DNA from: Fibrisoma limi BUZ 3
GTDB lineage: Bacteria; Bacteroidota; Bacteroidia; Cytophagales; Spirosomataceae
Assembly: GCF_000296815.2 (NCBI RefSeq)
Contig: NZ_CAIT01000008.1
Coordinates: 41,206 to 105,205, forward strand
DNA length: 64,000 nt
Reading direction: 5' to 3'
In this document: positions 50,784 through 60,800 of the stretch, piece by piece
Position numbering within the stretch: position 1 is the stretch's first letter
Layout of the letters: the number at the start of each line of letters is the position of its first letter
Made by a program: the position numbers and the translations under genes
Notes under the pieces: model-generated
Database searches by the model: none
What the model was told of the DNA's origin: nothing
The model's input: the letters and a program-made list of their open reading frames with translations, nothing else

Positions 50784-52502
50784 ATGAAAACTAAACTGTT
50801 GCTTTCGAGCCTGCTCGTGGTGGGAGGCAGTCTTTTCTCTTCCTGCACCGATTTTCTGGAATACCAGCCGCAGGGTACGCTTTCGTCTGATAACATCAAG
50901 AGCGCCGATAACGCCGACGCACTCGTTACGGCCGCCTATGCCTCGCTGGGCAACGGCGAGATGATTGGCCCCGTCGCCAGCCTTTGGGTATACGGCAGCG
51001 TCCGCGCCGACGACGCCCATAAGGGCGGTGGTGGCGTAGCTGACCTCGAGGATATCAACTTCTACGAGCAGCACAACCTGACGCAGCCGCAGCAGGGTGG
51101 CGGCTTTTTCCACCCCTACACCTGGGAAAACTACTACAAAGCCATCTCCCGGGCCAACGTAGCCATCCGGTCAATCAACGCCTTGAGTGAAAGTGCATTT
51201 CCGCTGAAGAAAGCCCGGCTGGGGGAGCTGCGTTTTCTACGGGGTCACGCGCATTTTATGCTCAAGATGCTGTTCAAGTACGTGCCTTACGTGGACGAAA
51301 CACTGACGAACGACCAGATTCTGACGACCTCGAACCGGCAGTACACCAACGATGAACTCTGGAACAAGATTGGTGAGGATTTTCAATTTGCCGTCGACAA
51401 CCTGCCGGTCGCCCAGCCCGAGCGGGCCCGGGCCAACAAGTACTCGGCTGCCGCTTACCTCGCTAAACTGCGGTTGTTCCAGGCTTACGAACAGGACGAA
51501 AACCACAAGGTTGTCAACATCAATAAAGCCCGCTTGCAGGAAGTGGTAAAGCTTACGGACATGGTCATCAGTTCGGGAAAGTACAGCCTGCAGCCGGATT
51601 ACGCCGAGAACTTCCTGCCGGAGTTTGACAATGGCGTTGAATCAGTGTTTGCGGTACAATACTCGATCAACGACGGCACCACACTGGGGCGGCTTAACTT
51701 CGAAACGGGTCTGAACTACCCGCACGGAGCGCCCCAGTACGGTTGCTGCGGTTTTCACCAGCCGACGCAGAATCTGGCGAATGCGTTTGGCACGGACGCC
51801 AACGGGCTGCCCAAATTCGATACGTACAACAACGGGACCATTGATTTTAAAACCGCTACGGTCGATCCACGGGTCGATCATACCATCGGCATCGACGGGC
51901 ACCCGTATAAGTACAACGCGGCCCTGCCGTTCAGCAACAGCTGGGTACGCGATCCGGGGGTGTATGGTTTCTTTCAGAGCATGAAAGAGCAGCAACTGGC
52001 CACCAGTTCGTCCTACAAGAAGCAGGGGCCGTTCATCGGATCGTCGAAGAACATCGACATCATCCGGTATGCCGACGTCCTGCTCTGGCAGGCCGAAGCC
52101 TACATCGAGCTGGGTCAGCAGGCGCAGGCTTTGCCGCTGATCAACCAGGTTCGGGAGCGGGCGGCCAAAAGCACCGGCCGTCTGAAAAAAGCCGACGGCA
52201 CCGATCCATCGAAATACCTGATCCGGCCCTATGACGCAACCGGCTGGACGCAGTCGTACGCACGTCGGGCGTTGCAGTGGGAGCGTCGGCTCGAATTTGC
52301 GACGGAAGGCCCGCGCTTCTTCGACCTGGTCCGCTGGGGCATCGCCGAATCCACGCTGAATGCGTACCTGACCGTCGAGAAAACCCGGCGTTCGTTCCTG
52401 ACCGGTGCTAAGTTCACCGCAGGCCGCGACGAATATTTACCAATTCCACAACGGGAGATCAACTTCACTAAAGGCTTATATAAGCAGAATCCGGGTTACT
52501 AA
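50784..52502 (+). CDS. SusD/RagB outer-membrane lipoprotein of the fructan locus
   Basis: A 572-residue surface lipoprotein. Signal MKTKLLLSSLLVVGGSLFSSC ends in a lipobox at Cys21, followed by TDFLEYQPQGTLSSDNI, the classic RagB/SusD start. The central helices contain NYYKAISRANVAIRSINAL and LGELRFLRGHAHFMLKMLFKYVP (TPR-like), and the C-terminus has ALQWERRLEFATEGPRFFDLVRWG and EYLPIPQREI, both typical. It forms a lid on the SusC encoded just upstream and binds the fructan chain. It is followed after 66 bp by the GH32 gene, with no terminator between them. Confidence 0.94.
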   Translation: MKTKLLLSSLLVVGGSLFSSCTDFLEYQPQGTLSSDNIKSADNADALVTAAYASLGNGEMIGPVASLWVYGSVRADDAHKGGGGVADLEDINFYEQHNLTQPQQGGGFFHPYTWENYYKAISRANVAIRSINALSESAFPLKKARLGELRFLRGHAHFMLKMLFKYVPYVDETLTNDQILTTSNRQYTNDELWNKIGEDFQFAVDNLPVAQPERARANKYSAAAYLAKLRLFQAYEQDENHKVVNINKARLQEVVKLTDMVISSGKYSLQPDYAENFLPEFDNGVESVFAVQYSINDGTTLGRLNFETGLNYPHGAPQYGCCGFHQPTQNLANAFGTDANGLPKFDTYNNGTIDFKTATVDPRVDHTIGIDGHPYKYNAALPFSNSWVRDPGVYGFFQSMKEQQLATSSSYKKQGPFIGSSKNIDIIRYADVLLWQAEAYIELGQQAQALPLINQVRERAAKSTGRLKKADGTDPSKYLIRPYDATGWTQSYARRALQWERRLEFATEGPRFFDLVRWGIAESTLNAYLTVEKTRRSFLTGAKFTAGRDEYLPIPQREINFTKGLYKQNPGY

Positions 52503-52568
52503 AACCAGACCCAGTTTAAACCGCACGACCCGCTGGTTTGAACTGGGTACTGTTACCAGATACTCAGT

Positions 52569-54104
52569 ATGAAAAAAACACTCATAACCTTGTCGCTGCT
52601 GGCGTCGCTGCCTTATTACTCGACTGGCCAGGCAACGCAGTCCGGCCAAAAAGTAGAAGCACATCGACCGCAATACCATTTTTCACCGAAAGCCCACTGG
52701 ATGAACGACCCAAACGGCATGGTCTATCATAAAGGGACGTATCATCTGTTTTTTCAGTACTATCCGGATGGTACTACCTGGGGGCCCATGCACTGGGGTC
52801 ATGCCACCAGTAAGGACATGCTCCATTGGCAGGAGCAGCCCATTGCCCTTTATCCGGACAGTCTGGGGTGGATTTTTTCGGGGAGCGCTGTCGTCGACGT
52901 AAACAATACCAGCGGGTTCGGGAAAAACGGACAGACTCCCCTGGTCGCCATTTTTACGCACCACAACTCCCCGCTGGAAAAATCGAAGAAATCAGACAAA
53001 TATCAGTATCAAAGCATTGCCTACAGCCTCGACGAGGGCAAAACCTGGACCAAATACGCGGGGAATCCGGTATTGCCGAATCCGGGTATTGTCGACTTCC
53101 GCGATCCGAAGGTACGCTGGTACGAGCCGCAGAAAAAGTGGATCATGACCCTGGCGACCAAGGACCGCGTTACGTTCTACTCATCGACGAACCTGAAAAA
53201 CTGGACAAAGGAAAGCGAATTTGGTAAAGAGGTGGGTGCTCACGGGGGCGTATGGGAATGCCCCGACCTGTTTCCGTTGAACTATAATGGCAAGAAAGCC
53301 TGGGTCCTGCTGGTCAGCATCAACCCCGGTGGTCCGAATGGCGGTTCGGCTACGCAGTACTTTGTCGGTGATTTTGACGGTAAGACCTTCAGGCCGTATT
53401 CGACGCAGACCAAATGGATGGATTACGGCACCGACAATTACGCCGGGGTTACGTTTTCCAATACGGGCGATCGGGTCGTACTGATGGGCTGGATGAGCAA
53501 CTGGCAATACGCGAACGTGGTGCCTACCGCTACGTGGCGCAGCGCAAACACGGTGCCGCGCGAGCTGGGTTTACAGGAGGTCAACAACGAGCTGTACCTG
53601 ACGTCAAATCCTGTGAAAGAACTCAACGCCCTGAGCGAAAAGACCAAGACCTTGACCAACGTGGCCGTTAACGGCCAATACGACCTGACGGCCAAGACGG
53701 GCGGCAAAGCGGATTTGTTCAAACTAACGCTGTCGGCTCCGGCTACCAGCAATTTCTCCATTGTGCTCGCGAATGAGCAGGGCAACGAACTCCTGATTGG
53801 GTACGATAAAGCGGCTAATTCGTACTACATCGACCGGACAAAGTCGGGGAAGACAGATTTTGAGAAGGGTTTTGCCAAACGACATTCCGCCCCCCGTTTG
53901 TCGACGGCCAGCCCGATTTCGCTTACGCTGCTGGCCGACGTAGCCTCCGTTGAACTGTTCGCGGATAATGGCCTGACGGTGCTGACCGACATCTTCTTTC
54001 CGGAAACGAACATGAGCAAGGTATTTATCAAATCGGCGTCGGGCATTACCCTCCCTACCCTTACGTACACACCGATAACGCCATCTGTCGAATCAGGTTT
54101 ATAA
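52569..54104 (+). CDS. GH32 fructanase (levanase / exo-fructosidase type)
   Basis: A 511-residue glycoside hydrolase with signal peptide MKKTLITLSLLASLPYYSTGQ. The N-terminal five-bladed propeller has all three GH32 acidic residues: the nucleophile in HWMNDPNG (Asp47), the stabiliser in FRDPKV (Asp179) and the acid/base in WECPDLF (Glu230). A C-terminal beta-sandwich begins after about residue 370 and includes VASVELFADNGLTVLTDIFF, as usual in the family. GH32 enzymes cleave beta-2,1 or beta-2,6 fructans and sucrose; which linkage cannot be told by eye. Exported, with no lipobox, so probably periplasmic. It is the last gene of the operon and ends before a strong terminator. Confidence 0.94.
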   Translation: MKKTLITLSLLASLPYYSTGQATQSGQKVEAHRPQYHFSPKAHWMNDPNGMVYHKGTYHLFFQYYPDGTTWGPMHWGHATSKDMLHWQEQPIALYPDSLGWIFSGSAVVDVNNTSGFGKNGQTPLVAIFTHHNSPLEKSKKSDKYQYQSIAYSLDEGKTWTKYAGNPVLPNPGIVDFRDPKVRWYEPQKKWIMTLATKDRVTFYSSTNLKNWTKESEFGKEVGAHGGVWECPDLFPLNYNGKKAWVLLVSINPGGPNGGSATQYFVGDFDGKTFRPYSTQTKWMDYGTDNYAGVTFSNTGDRVVLMGWMSNWQYANVVPTATWRSANTVPRELGLQEVNNELYLTSNPVKELNALSEKTKTLTNVAVNGQYDLTAKTGGKADLFKLTLSAPATSNFSIVLANEQGNELLIGYDKAANSYYIDRTKSGKTDFEKGFAKRHSAPRLSTASPISLTLLADVASVELFADNGLTVLTDIFFPETNMSKVFIKSASGITLPTLTYTPITPSVESGL

Positions 54105-54135
54105 GGTCAACCAACACTACCAGTTAACTTCTAAC

Positions 54136-54170
54136 AAAAACGCCCCGCTCGATCATCGAGCGGGGCGTTC
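54136..54170. terminator. Strong bidirectional terminator between the fructan operon and YugP-like gene
   Basis: CGCCCCGCTCGA (54141-54152) and TCGAGCGGGGCG (54156-54167) form a perfect 12-bp stem with a 3-nt loop. Five A before it (54136-54140) give a U-run on the minus strand, ending the metallopeptidase transcript. On the plus strand only TTC follows, but the stem is strong and lies 37 bp after the GH32 stop. Confidence 0.88.
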
Positions 54171-54191
54171 GGGTATATCACTCAGCTCAGG

Positions 54192-54878
54192 TTAGTCGCT
54201 ACGGCGACCACCTGATAGAATGCTGAGGTAATAGAGCAGCGTAGCCAGCGAACCCAGAGCCGCAACCACGTAGGTCATGGCAGCCCACCACAGGGCATCT
54301 TTGGCGTACCCATATTCGCGCTCATTAACGATACCCCGGTTCTGTACCCAGGCCAGAGCCCGCTTGCTGGCGTCGAACTCAACCGGTAGCGTGATGAAGC
54401 TAAACAGCGTCGTAACGGCAAACAGCCCCACCCCGATCGTCAGCGGTATGGGTGTCGTCTGAAGCAGGAAAATCCCGATCAGGATAATCCACTGCATGTA
54501 CTGCGACGCAATGCTCACGAACGGCACAATGGCCGACCGGAACTTCAGGGGCGCATAGGCCACCTTATGCTGTACGGCGTGACCACATTCGTGAGCCGCC
54601 ACCGCAGCGGCCGCTACGCTTCGTCCGTAATATACGTCGGCACTCAGGTTCACCGTTTTTTCCTGCGGGTTATAGTGGTCGGTGAGCATTCCTTCGACCG
54701 AAACGACGCGCACATCGTAGATACCGTTTTCGTTCAGCATCTTCTGCGCAATTTCGGCTCCACTCAATCCATTGCTTAGCCCGACTTGTGAATACTCATT
54801 AAACTTACTCCGTAACCGCCAGCTCACAAACGCACTGAGGCCGAAGATCACGATCATTAATATCCAGGGTGAAATCAT
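54192..54878 (-). CDS. YugP-type zinc metallopeptidase, membrane-bound
   Basis: A 228-residue membrane protein of the YugP family (PF04298). Residues 1-20 form a membrane anchor (MISPWILMIVIFGLSAFVSW), then a soluble part contains the zinc motif HECGH at residues 96-100 within AAVAAHECGHAVQHKVAYAP. Two or three more membrane segments follow (WIILIGIFLLQTTPIPLTIG, LFAVTTLFSFITLPVEF and the last near AMTYVVAALGSLATLLYYLS). The length and order agree with the family, whose role is unknown. It is likely monocistronic and ends at a strong terminator shared with the fructan operon. Confidence 0.9.
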   Translation of the reverse strand: MISPWILMIVIFGLSAFVSWRLRSKFNEYSQVGLSNGLSGAEIAQKMLNENGIYDVRVVSVEGMLTDHYNPQEKTVNLSADVYYGRSVAAAAVAAHECGHAVQHKVAYAPLKFRSAIVPFVSIASQYMQWIILIGIFLLQTTPIPLTIGVGLFAVTTLFSFITLPVEFDASKRALAWVQNRGIVNEREYGYAKDALWWAAMTYVVAALGSLATLLYYLSILSGGRRSD

Positions 54879-55099
54879 TGTTCGTTGTTAGGTTACTTGT
54901 TAGGGTGTCCTTTTGCGGCATCCAACTTAATGGCCTACCGATAATAAAACAAGAAATCTAACCAAAGTGTCCCGAAAATCTTGCCGTTTATCCTGAAAAT
55001 AGGACGCTGAACAACCTGCGTCAGGCAACAGCCATAACCAGCAAAGCCGCTAACCGGGTGGGATCAGCGGCTTCGATACAGTCACTCCAGGCGTTGCAC

Positions 55100-56401
55100 T
55101 CAGAAAAACCGCGTGTTGGTAACGTAGTCAAACAACTGCTGGCTCTGAAACAGCTTATTCTGCAGGTTGATCCGGTTGAGCTGTGCCTGCTGATACGTCC
55201 GGATTTTGTCCAGATAATCCAGTAATCCGATCACCCGATTGTTGTAACTACGGGTAGCCTCAATCGAAATAGTCTGTACGCGAGACTGGTAATCGGCGGA
55301 TAGACCAGCCTGCTGTTCGTAGGCCGTATTGAGCTTATCGTACGCATTGAGCACGTCGCTTTCGATGACCGTCTGCTGGTTCTCTACCGCTTTCTTCGAC
55401 GCGTCCACCTGGATCTCAGCAATTTTGATATTCCCCTGGTTTCGGTTCCGAACCGGAAGGTCAATGCTCGTGTAGAGGCCTGTGAAGTTATTGAACGCAT
55501 TACCATACTTGTCGAAGATAAAACCGGCCGTCATATCCGGCGTCCGGCGGGCGCGTTCGAGCGTCAGGCTGCGCTGGGCATTGTTGACCTGCTCCTGGGC
55601 CAGCCCTGCGTCGGGGCGGTTGCTCTGGGCCGAGTCGAGTGCAGCCGCGATGGGCGGCAGTGGCCTGGCGACAATCGGCAGTTCCGTCGGCAGAATGAAA
55701 CGGGGCTGATCCGGCCGAAGCAGAACCCGCAATGTAGCCTCTTCGTCGGCAATCTGGCTGCGGTAGTCGGCGATGCTGGCCTGCAGATCGCGAAGTGCTA
55801 CCTCAAGCCTGGTTACTTCGTAGGGAGCTACTCCACCCGTAGTAACCAGCGATCGGTACGAAGTGACCAGGCCTTGCTGACGCGTTTCTTCGGCCCGCAG
55901 GATGCTCAGCGCCTGGAGGTTGAAGTACAGATTGGCATACGTACTATACAACTGGTAATGCAGGTTTCGCAGTACGTCGCGGAACGCCAGCGTTTGCAGA
56001 TTCCGGTTGCTCTCGGCCAGTTGGACCAGTTTGCTTCGTTTGCCCGCCAGTTGAATCAACTGCTGAACCTGGACGGTCATTCCCCCCTTGTTGAACTGGC
56101 TGGCCGCCAGATCAGCCGCGGAGTTATGGCCATACTGAAAAAACTTGCCGGTTTGCGGATTAAAAAAATTCGTTTGAAAAAATACGTTCGGATTCGGCTT
56201 CAACCCGGCCTGCTGAACGGCCGCTGTGCTGATGTCGATCTGGTACCGCTGGGCCAGTAACTGGAAATTACGGTCCAGAAACTGCTGTTCGGCCTGCGGT
56301 AAACTTAACCGCAGTGTATCAGTGCTCTGGGCGTGTACTGTGGTCGCCAGGCCAAGTACCCACCCTACCCCTATGAGAAAAGAACGATTCAGTAACGTCA
56401 T
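55100..56401 (-). CDS. TolC-family outer-membrane efflux protein
   Basis: A 433-residue TolC-like protein. Signal peptide MTLLNRSFLIGVGWVLGLATTVHA is followed by the family's two-fold repeated layout of long helices. These include LSLPQAEQQFLDRNFQLLAQ at the start of repeat one and ALDSAQSNRPDAGLAQEQVN in the middle, with DLPVRNRNQGNIKIAEIQVD at the start of the second barrel strand region. It is closest in feel to CzcC-type metal/cation efflux channels, but the pump and adaptor are not adjacent, so the substrate is open. Predicted outer-membrane trimer. It stands alone, divergent from the fecR gene (217-bp gap). A stem AAGCCGCT/AGCGGCTT (55044-55073) lies downstream and may help end the transcript. 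Confidence 0.9.
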   Translation of the reverse strand: MTLLNRSFLIGVGWVLGLATTVHAQSTDTLRLSLPQAEQQFLDRNFQLLAQRYQIDISTAAVQQAGLKPNPNVFFQTNFFNPQTGKFFQYGHNSAADLAASQFNKGGMTVQVQQLIQLAGKRSKLVQLAESNRNLQTLAFRDVLRNLHYQLYSTYANLYFNLQALSILRAEETRQQGLVTSYRSLVTTGGVAPYEVTRLEVALRDLQASIADYRSQIADEEATLRVLLRPDQPRFILPTELPIVARPLPPIAAALDSAQSNRPDAGLAQEQVNNAQRSLTLERARRTPDMTAGFIFDKYGNAFNNFTGLYTSIDLPVRNRNQGNIKIAEIQVDASKKAVENQQTVIESDVLNAYDKLNTAYEQQAGLSADYQSRVQTISIEATRSYNNRVIGLLDYLDKIRTYQQAQLNRINLQNKLFQSQQLFDYVTNTRFF

Positions 56402-56618
56402 GGCGCTCTATGAATTAACGATACAAATGACGACGACAACCCTGCCGACGGCGTTAAATCGAGCTTATTTTTTAGCCTGATTCAAATTAAAATGTGATGA
56501 AAAATGGAGCCTTCACGTCCCCCGACCGGTATCATTTTATCTGTAAAAATTTTTCACTTTCCGAGGGATAAAAACCGCGACTTCTTTCTTCAGAAGGTAG
56601 ACAACGTTTACAGCCCGC

Positions 56619-57674
56619 ATGGAACAGCCCTACCACCAATTCACGGTCCGGGACTTTGTACTGGACGATGCTTTCCGACGCTGGATTCTTCAGCCCGACG
56701 AGGAGAACATGACGTTCTGGCACACGTTTATGCTCCGACATCCGGAGCAGCAGACGGCTATTGACGAAGCCGCGTCGATCGTACTTCATCTCCGGGCCAG
56801 CCACGATGACCTGACCGACAGTAGTCTGCTGCGCATACGGCAGGTGCTCGAACAGGCGTTCGACGACCAGCAATCGCTCCAGACTACGGTACGCCCGCTG
56901 CCGATCTGGCGACGACCGCGCTTCATGTGGCAGATTGCCGCGTCGCTGACCGGTCTGTTGCTGCTGGCCGGAGGAGCGTTCTGGTACGTTCGTCAGCCCC
57001 GCCAGGAACGCGTTCATACGGCTTACGGCGAAAATCGCACCGTTACCCTGCCAGACGGCAGTACAGTCCTGCTGAATGGTAATACAACTCTGACATTTGC
57101 TACCAACTGGCAGGAAGACAAGCCTCGTGAAGTCTGGATCGACGGCGAAGGATATTTCAACATCACGAAAAAATACAGTTCGCAACCCACCGGAAAGACT
57201 CGCGTAGCATTTGTTACGCACACGCCAAACCTGGACATTACGGTGCTTGGCACGCAGTTTAACGTTAGCAGCCGACGCGGCCACACCGACGTTACGCTCG
57301 TGGAGGGGCGCGTTCAGCTCGCCAAACCGGGCCAGCCAGCCAACAAGGGAATTGAACTGAAGCCCGGCCAGGTAGCGTCGGCCCGACCCAGCCTCGAAAC
57401 GGTAGCCGTTCGCAGCGAACAACCGCGGTTACGTACCTCCTGGATACAACATCAGTTTGTGTTCGATAACACGGCCCTGAGCGACATCGCCCAGCAACTG
57501 AAAGATACGTACGGACTGGAACTGGTATTTGAAAACAGTGATTTATCAGCCCGCCGATTTACCGGCAATCTGTCCAACGAAGACATCGAAACCCTGGTAG
57601 CGACCCTCGCAGCCACGTTCAATCTGACAACCGACCGATCGGGTAACCAGATTGTGCTCCGACAGGCCAAATAA
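56619..57674 (+). CDS. FecR-family anti-sigma factor
   Basis: A 351-residue membrane-bound regulator. The N-terminal cytoplasmic part (about 1-100) would hold the sigma factor. A single membrane segment lies near residues 104-124 (WQIAASLTGLLLLAGGAFWY). The periplasmic FecR domain follows with VTLPDGSTVLLNGNTTLTF, REVWIDGEGYFNITK and DITVLGTQFNVSSR. The C-terminal DUF4974-like region (FDNTALSDIAQQLKDTYGLE) contacts the receptor's STN domain. It is cotranscribed with, or at least next to, the STN-containing SusC (142-bp gap). No ECF sigma factor lies next to it, which is unusual, as FecR genes normally follow one. Induction by ligand through SusC is the expected control. Confidence 0.93.
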   Translation: MEQPYHQFTVRDFVLDDAFRRWILQPDEENMTFWHTFMLRHPEQQTAIDEAASIVLHLRASHDDLTDSSLLRIRQVLEQAFDDQQSLQTTVRPLPIWRRPRFMWQIAASLTGLLLLAGGAFWYVRQPRQERVHTAYGENRTVTLPDGSTVLLNGNTTLTFATNWQEDKPREVWIDGEGYFNITKKYSSQPTGKTRVAFVTHTPNLDITVLGTQFNVSSRRGHTDVTLVEGRVQLAKPGQPANKGIELKPGQVASARPSLETVAVRSEQPRLRTSWIQHQFVFDNTALSDIAQQLKDTYGLELVFENSDLSARRFTGNLSNEDIETLVATLAATFNLTTDRSGNQIVLRQAK

Positions 57675-57816
57675 CCCCAACCAGAGCATGAGGTGGCCCT
57701 TTCCTAACAATTATAACAAGCAGTACCGACAACACTTAACTCAACATCCATGACTTCACAGACCTCAGCTTATGAAACCTTAGTTTCTATTAACTACAGT
57801 GGTAATTAATCCCGTT

Positions 57817-60800
57817 ATGAAAAACCAATCTACAACCATTCCGCTGCTTCTCGGCCTCAGCCTATGCACCTGGCCGACTTTAGCGGACGCCCAGTTCCTT
57901 ACCCGGGCCGAACCGTCCATTTCACAGCAAACCACGTCAGCAGGCCGGGCAACGCGTACCCGATCGCTCAAGAAAGCACTATCGGACCTCGAACGGCGGT
58001 TCGGTGTCAGTTTTGCGTACGATGATCAGTTGATTGCCAGCCGCCAGACCGGTGTACTGGCGGAAGGGACTTCGCTGGAGGAAGCGTTGCTCCAGTTGCT
58101 GTCTCCACAGGGGCTTCGCTTTACGAAAATCAAGGATAAGCTGTTCGTAATTCAGCCGACCGAAACGCCGGCATCGAATGCGTCGCGCGACACAAAAAAC
58201 GACATGGCCGGGACCATACCCTCGGCCGGCGTCCTCACTGAATCGGCTTTGGCTGCTGTTGCCCCGCAGGTGAAGCGCATCAGCGGCCAGGTGACGGATG
58301 AAACAGGACAGGGCTTGCCCGGTGCCAACGTCATCGAAAAAGGAACGACCAACGGCACCAACACCGACGCTAACGGCAACTTCGTTCTGAACGTCAGCGA
58401 CCAGGCCACTACGCTCACCATTTCGAGCGTGGGCTACGTTTCGCAGGACGTAGCCATCGGCAACCAGACCACCATCAATGTGCAGTTGGTGCCGGATAAC
58501 CGGACGCTGGAAGAGGTCGTGGTGATTGGGTATCAGGCTGTGCGGAAGCGCGACGTAACGGGGGCCAATGACGTTATCAACCCAACCGAAGCGAACCGCG
58601 TTACGGCTCAGTCGCTGCCCGAATCGATTCAAGGGCTATCGCCGGGGGTTACCGTACGTAACACGGGGGTGCCGGGTCAGCAGGCATCAATTCAGATCCG
58701 GGGGGTGGCCAGCTTTCTGAATACGGAACCCCTCTACGTTATCGACGGCATGATTGCCGATGCCAACCCGACAATCAACTCCGACGACATCGAGTCGATT
58801 CAGATTCTGAAAGATGCCTCAGCGGCTGCCATCTACGGCTCCCGGGCGGCAAACGGCGTGGTCATTATCACCACCAAGCAGGGGAAAGAAGGCCCTGCCC
58901 GGGTTTCGTTCTCCGGGAAATACGGAATCCAGCAAGCCTACAAACGCTGGGATGTCATGAATGCGTCGGAGTTTGCGGCCCTGCAGCGTACCCAGTATCA
59001 GAACTCGGGGCAAACCCCACCCGCCAGCGTTGCGGAAGCAACGTTTAACCCGAACATCAACACCAACTGGCAGGATCAGGTGCTACGGACCGGCAGTTTA
59101 CAGGATTATAACCTGACGCTGTCGGGCGGTACCAAGACGGGCCGGTACTTACTGTCCGGCAGTTATTTCAACAATACGGGCTACGTCATCGGCAGCAACT
59201 TCAATCGGGCCAGTTTGCGGATCAACACCCGTAGCGAGTTTGGCCGGTTCACCTTCGGCGAGAATGTCGTACTGACGAACTCCAACGTACAGAATCAACC
59301 AGTAGGGACTAACCCGATCTACGACATGGCGTACAACCTGCCCGTCATTCCGGTTCAGGACCCCAGCTACGTCAGTCCGACGAACCCGGAAGGTTACGGC
59401 ATCGGTTCGATCAACAGCATTTCGTACGCTTATAACCCCGTGGCCGCCCGAAACCTGTCCAGCAACCGGAGCAACTTCGCCCGGCTGGTCGGCAACGCCT
59501 TCCTGGAGTTCAAGTTTGCCGACTGGCTAACGTACCGCTTCAACGCCGGTCTGGACGCCAGCTTCGACTACACGCAGAATCTCCGACGGGTGGGGGTTTA
59601 TCAGTACAATGCAGCCCCCGTTCCCAGCTCAATCAATGAAGACCGTTCACGGTTCACGAGCCTGCTGTTCGAACACACACTGAACTTTAACCGGACGTTC
59701 GGTCTGCACAACATAAACGGTGTAGTCGGGATCAGCCAGCAGAACACCCGGCGCGACGTAACATCGGGCGGGCGCACGAACCTGGCGTTTGCCGGTGGTC
59801 AGTACCTGCCCACCATCGGGGCTGCTTCGGGCATCGCTACGTCGGCCGGCGGTACGCCCGAATATTACCGCATTCTGGGGTATCTCGGCCGGATCAACTA
59901 TACCTACAACGACCGCTACCTGCTGACCCTGACCGGGCGCGTCGATCAGGATTCGCGCTTCGGCCCGAATAACCGGACGGGCTTCTTCCCATCCATAGCG
60001 GGGGCCTGGCGTATCAGTGAGGAAAAGTTTTTCGACGTAGACTGGATCTCCGACCTGAAGCTGAGTGCTTCGTATGGTAAGCTGGGGATTGTGGTGCCGA
60101 CGCTGGGCTCCTTCCCGTATACGGCCTTCATCAACAACAATCCCCGAGCCATTTTCGGCGACGGACAGAGCCCGAACGTCGGTGCGTACCAGGCGCAGTT
60201 GGCCAACCCCAACCTGCGCTGGGAAGAGCGGATTCAGCAGAACTACGGTTTGACGGCCAGTTTCCTGAACAACCGCATCACGGCCGAATTCAACGTGTAT
60301 AACTCTCTGTCGTCCGATGCCATCCTGAACCTGACCGTACCGGGCTATCTGGGCAACCTGCGGGGTAACCCCTACGTTAATACGGCATCCATCCGCAACC
60401 GGGGGGTTGAGTTCTCGGCGACGTACCGCAACAACGAGAACCCCTTCAAGTGGGACGTATCGGCCAACTTTACAACTATTCGTAACCGGGTCGAAAACGT
60501 CGGCAACCAGGGGCAGGACATCAACTACATCGTCAGCGGCAACACGCGTTCGCAGGTGGGCAATCCCGTGGGGCAGTGGTTTGTGCTGAAAACGAACGGC
60601 CTCTTCCAGACCCAGGAGGAGATCAACAATTACCGGGGATCCGACGGTTCGCTGATCCAGCCGAATGCCAAACCGGGGGATATCCGCTACGAGGATGCCA
60701 ACAACGACGGCCGCATCGACGTCAATGACCGGCAGTTCGTTACGTCGCCCTGGCCGTCGCTGCAAACCGGTGCGCAATTCAACGGATCGTACAAGAACTT

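Noticed and set aside
59647..60777. 376-codon minus-strand open frame inside susC
   Set aside because: Antisense to conserved SusC plug and barrel sequence; a composition effect of GC-rich codons.
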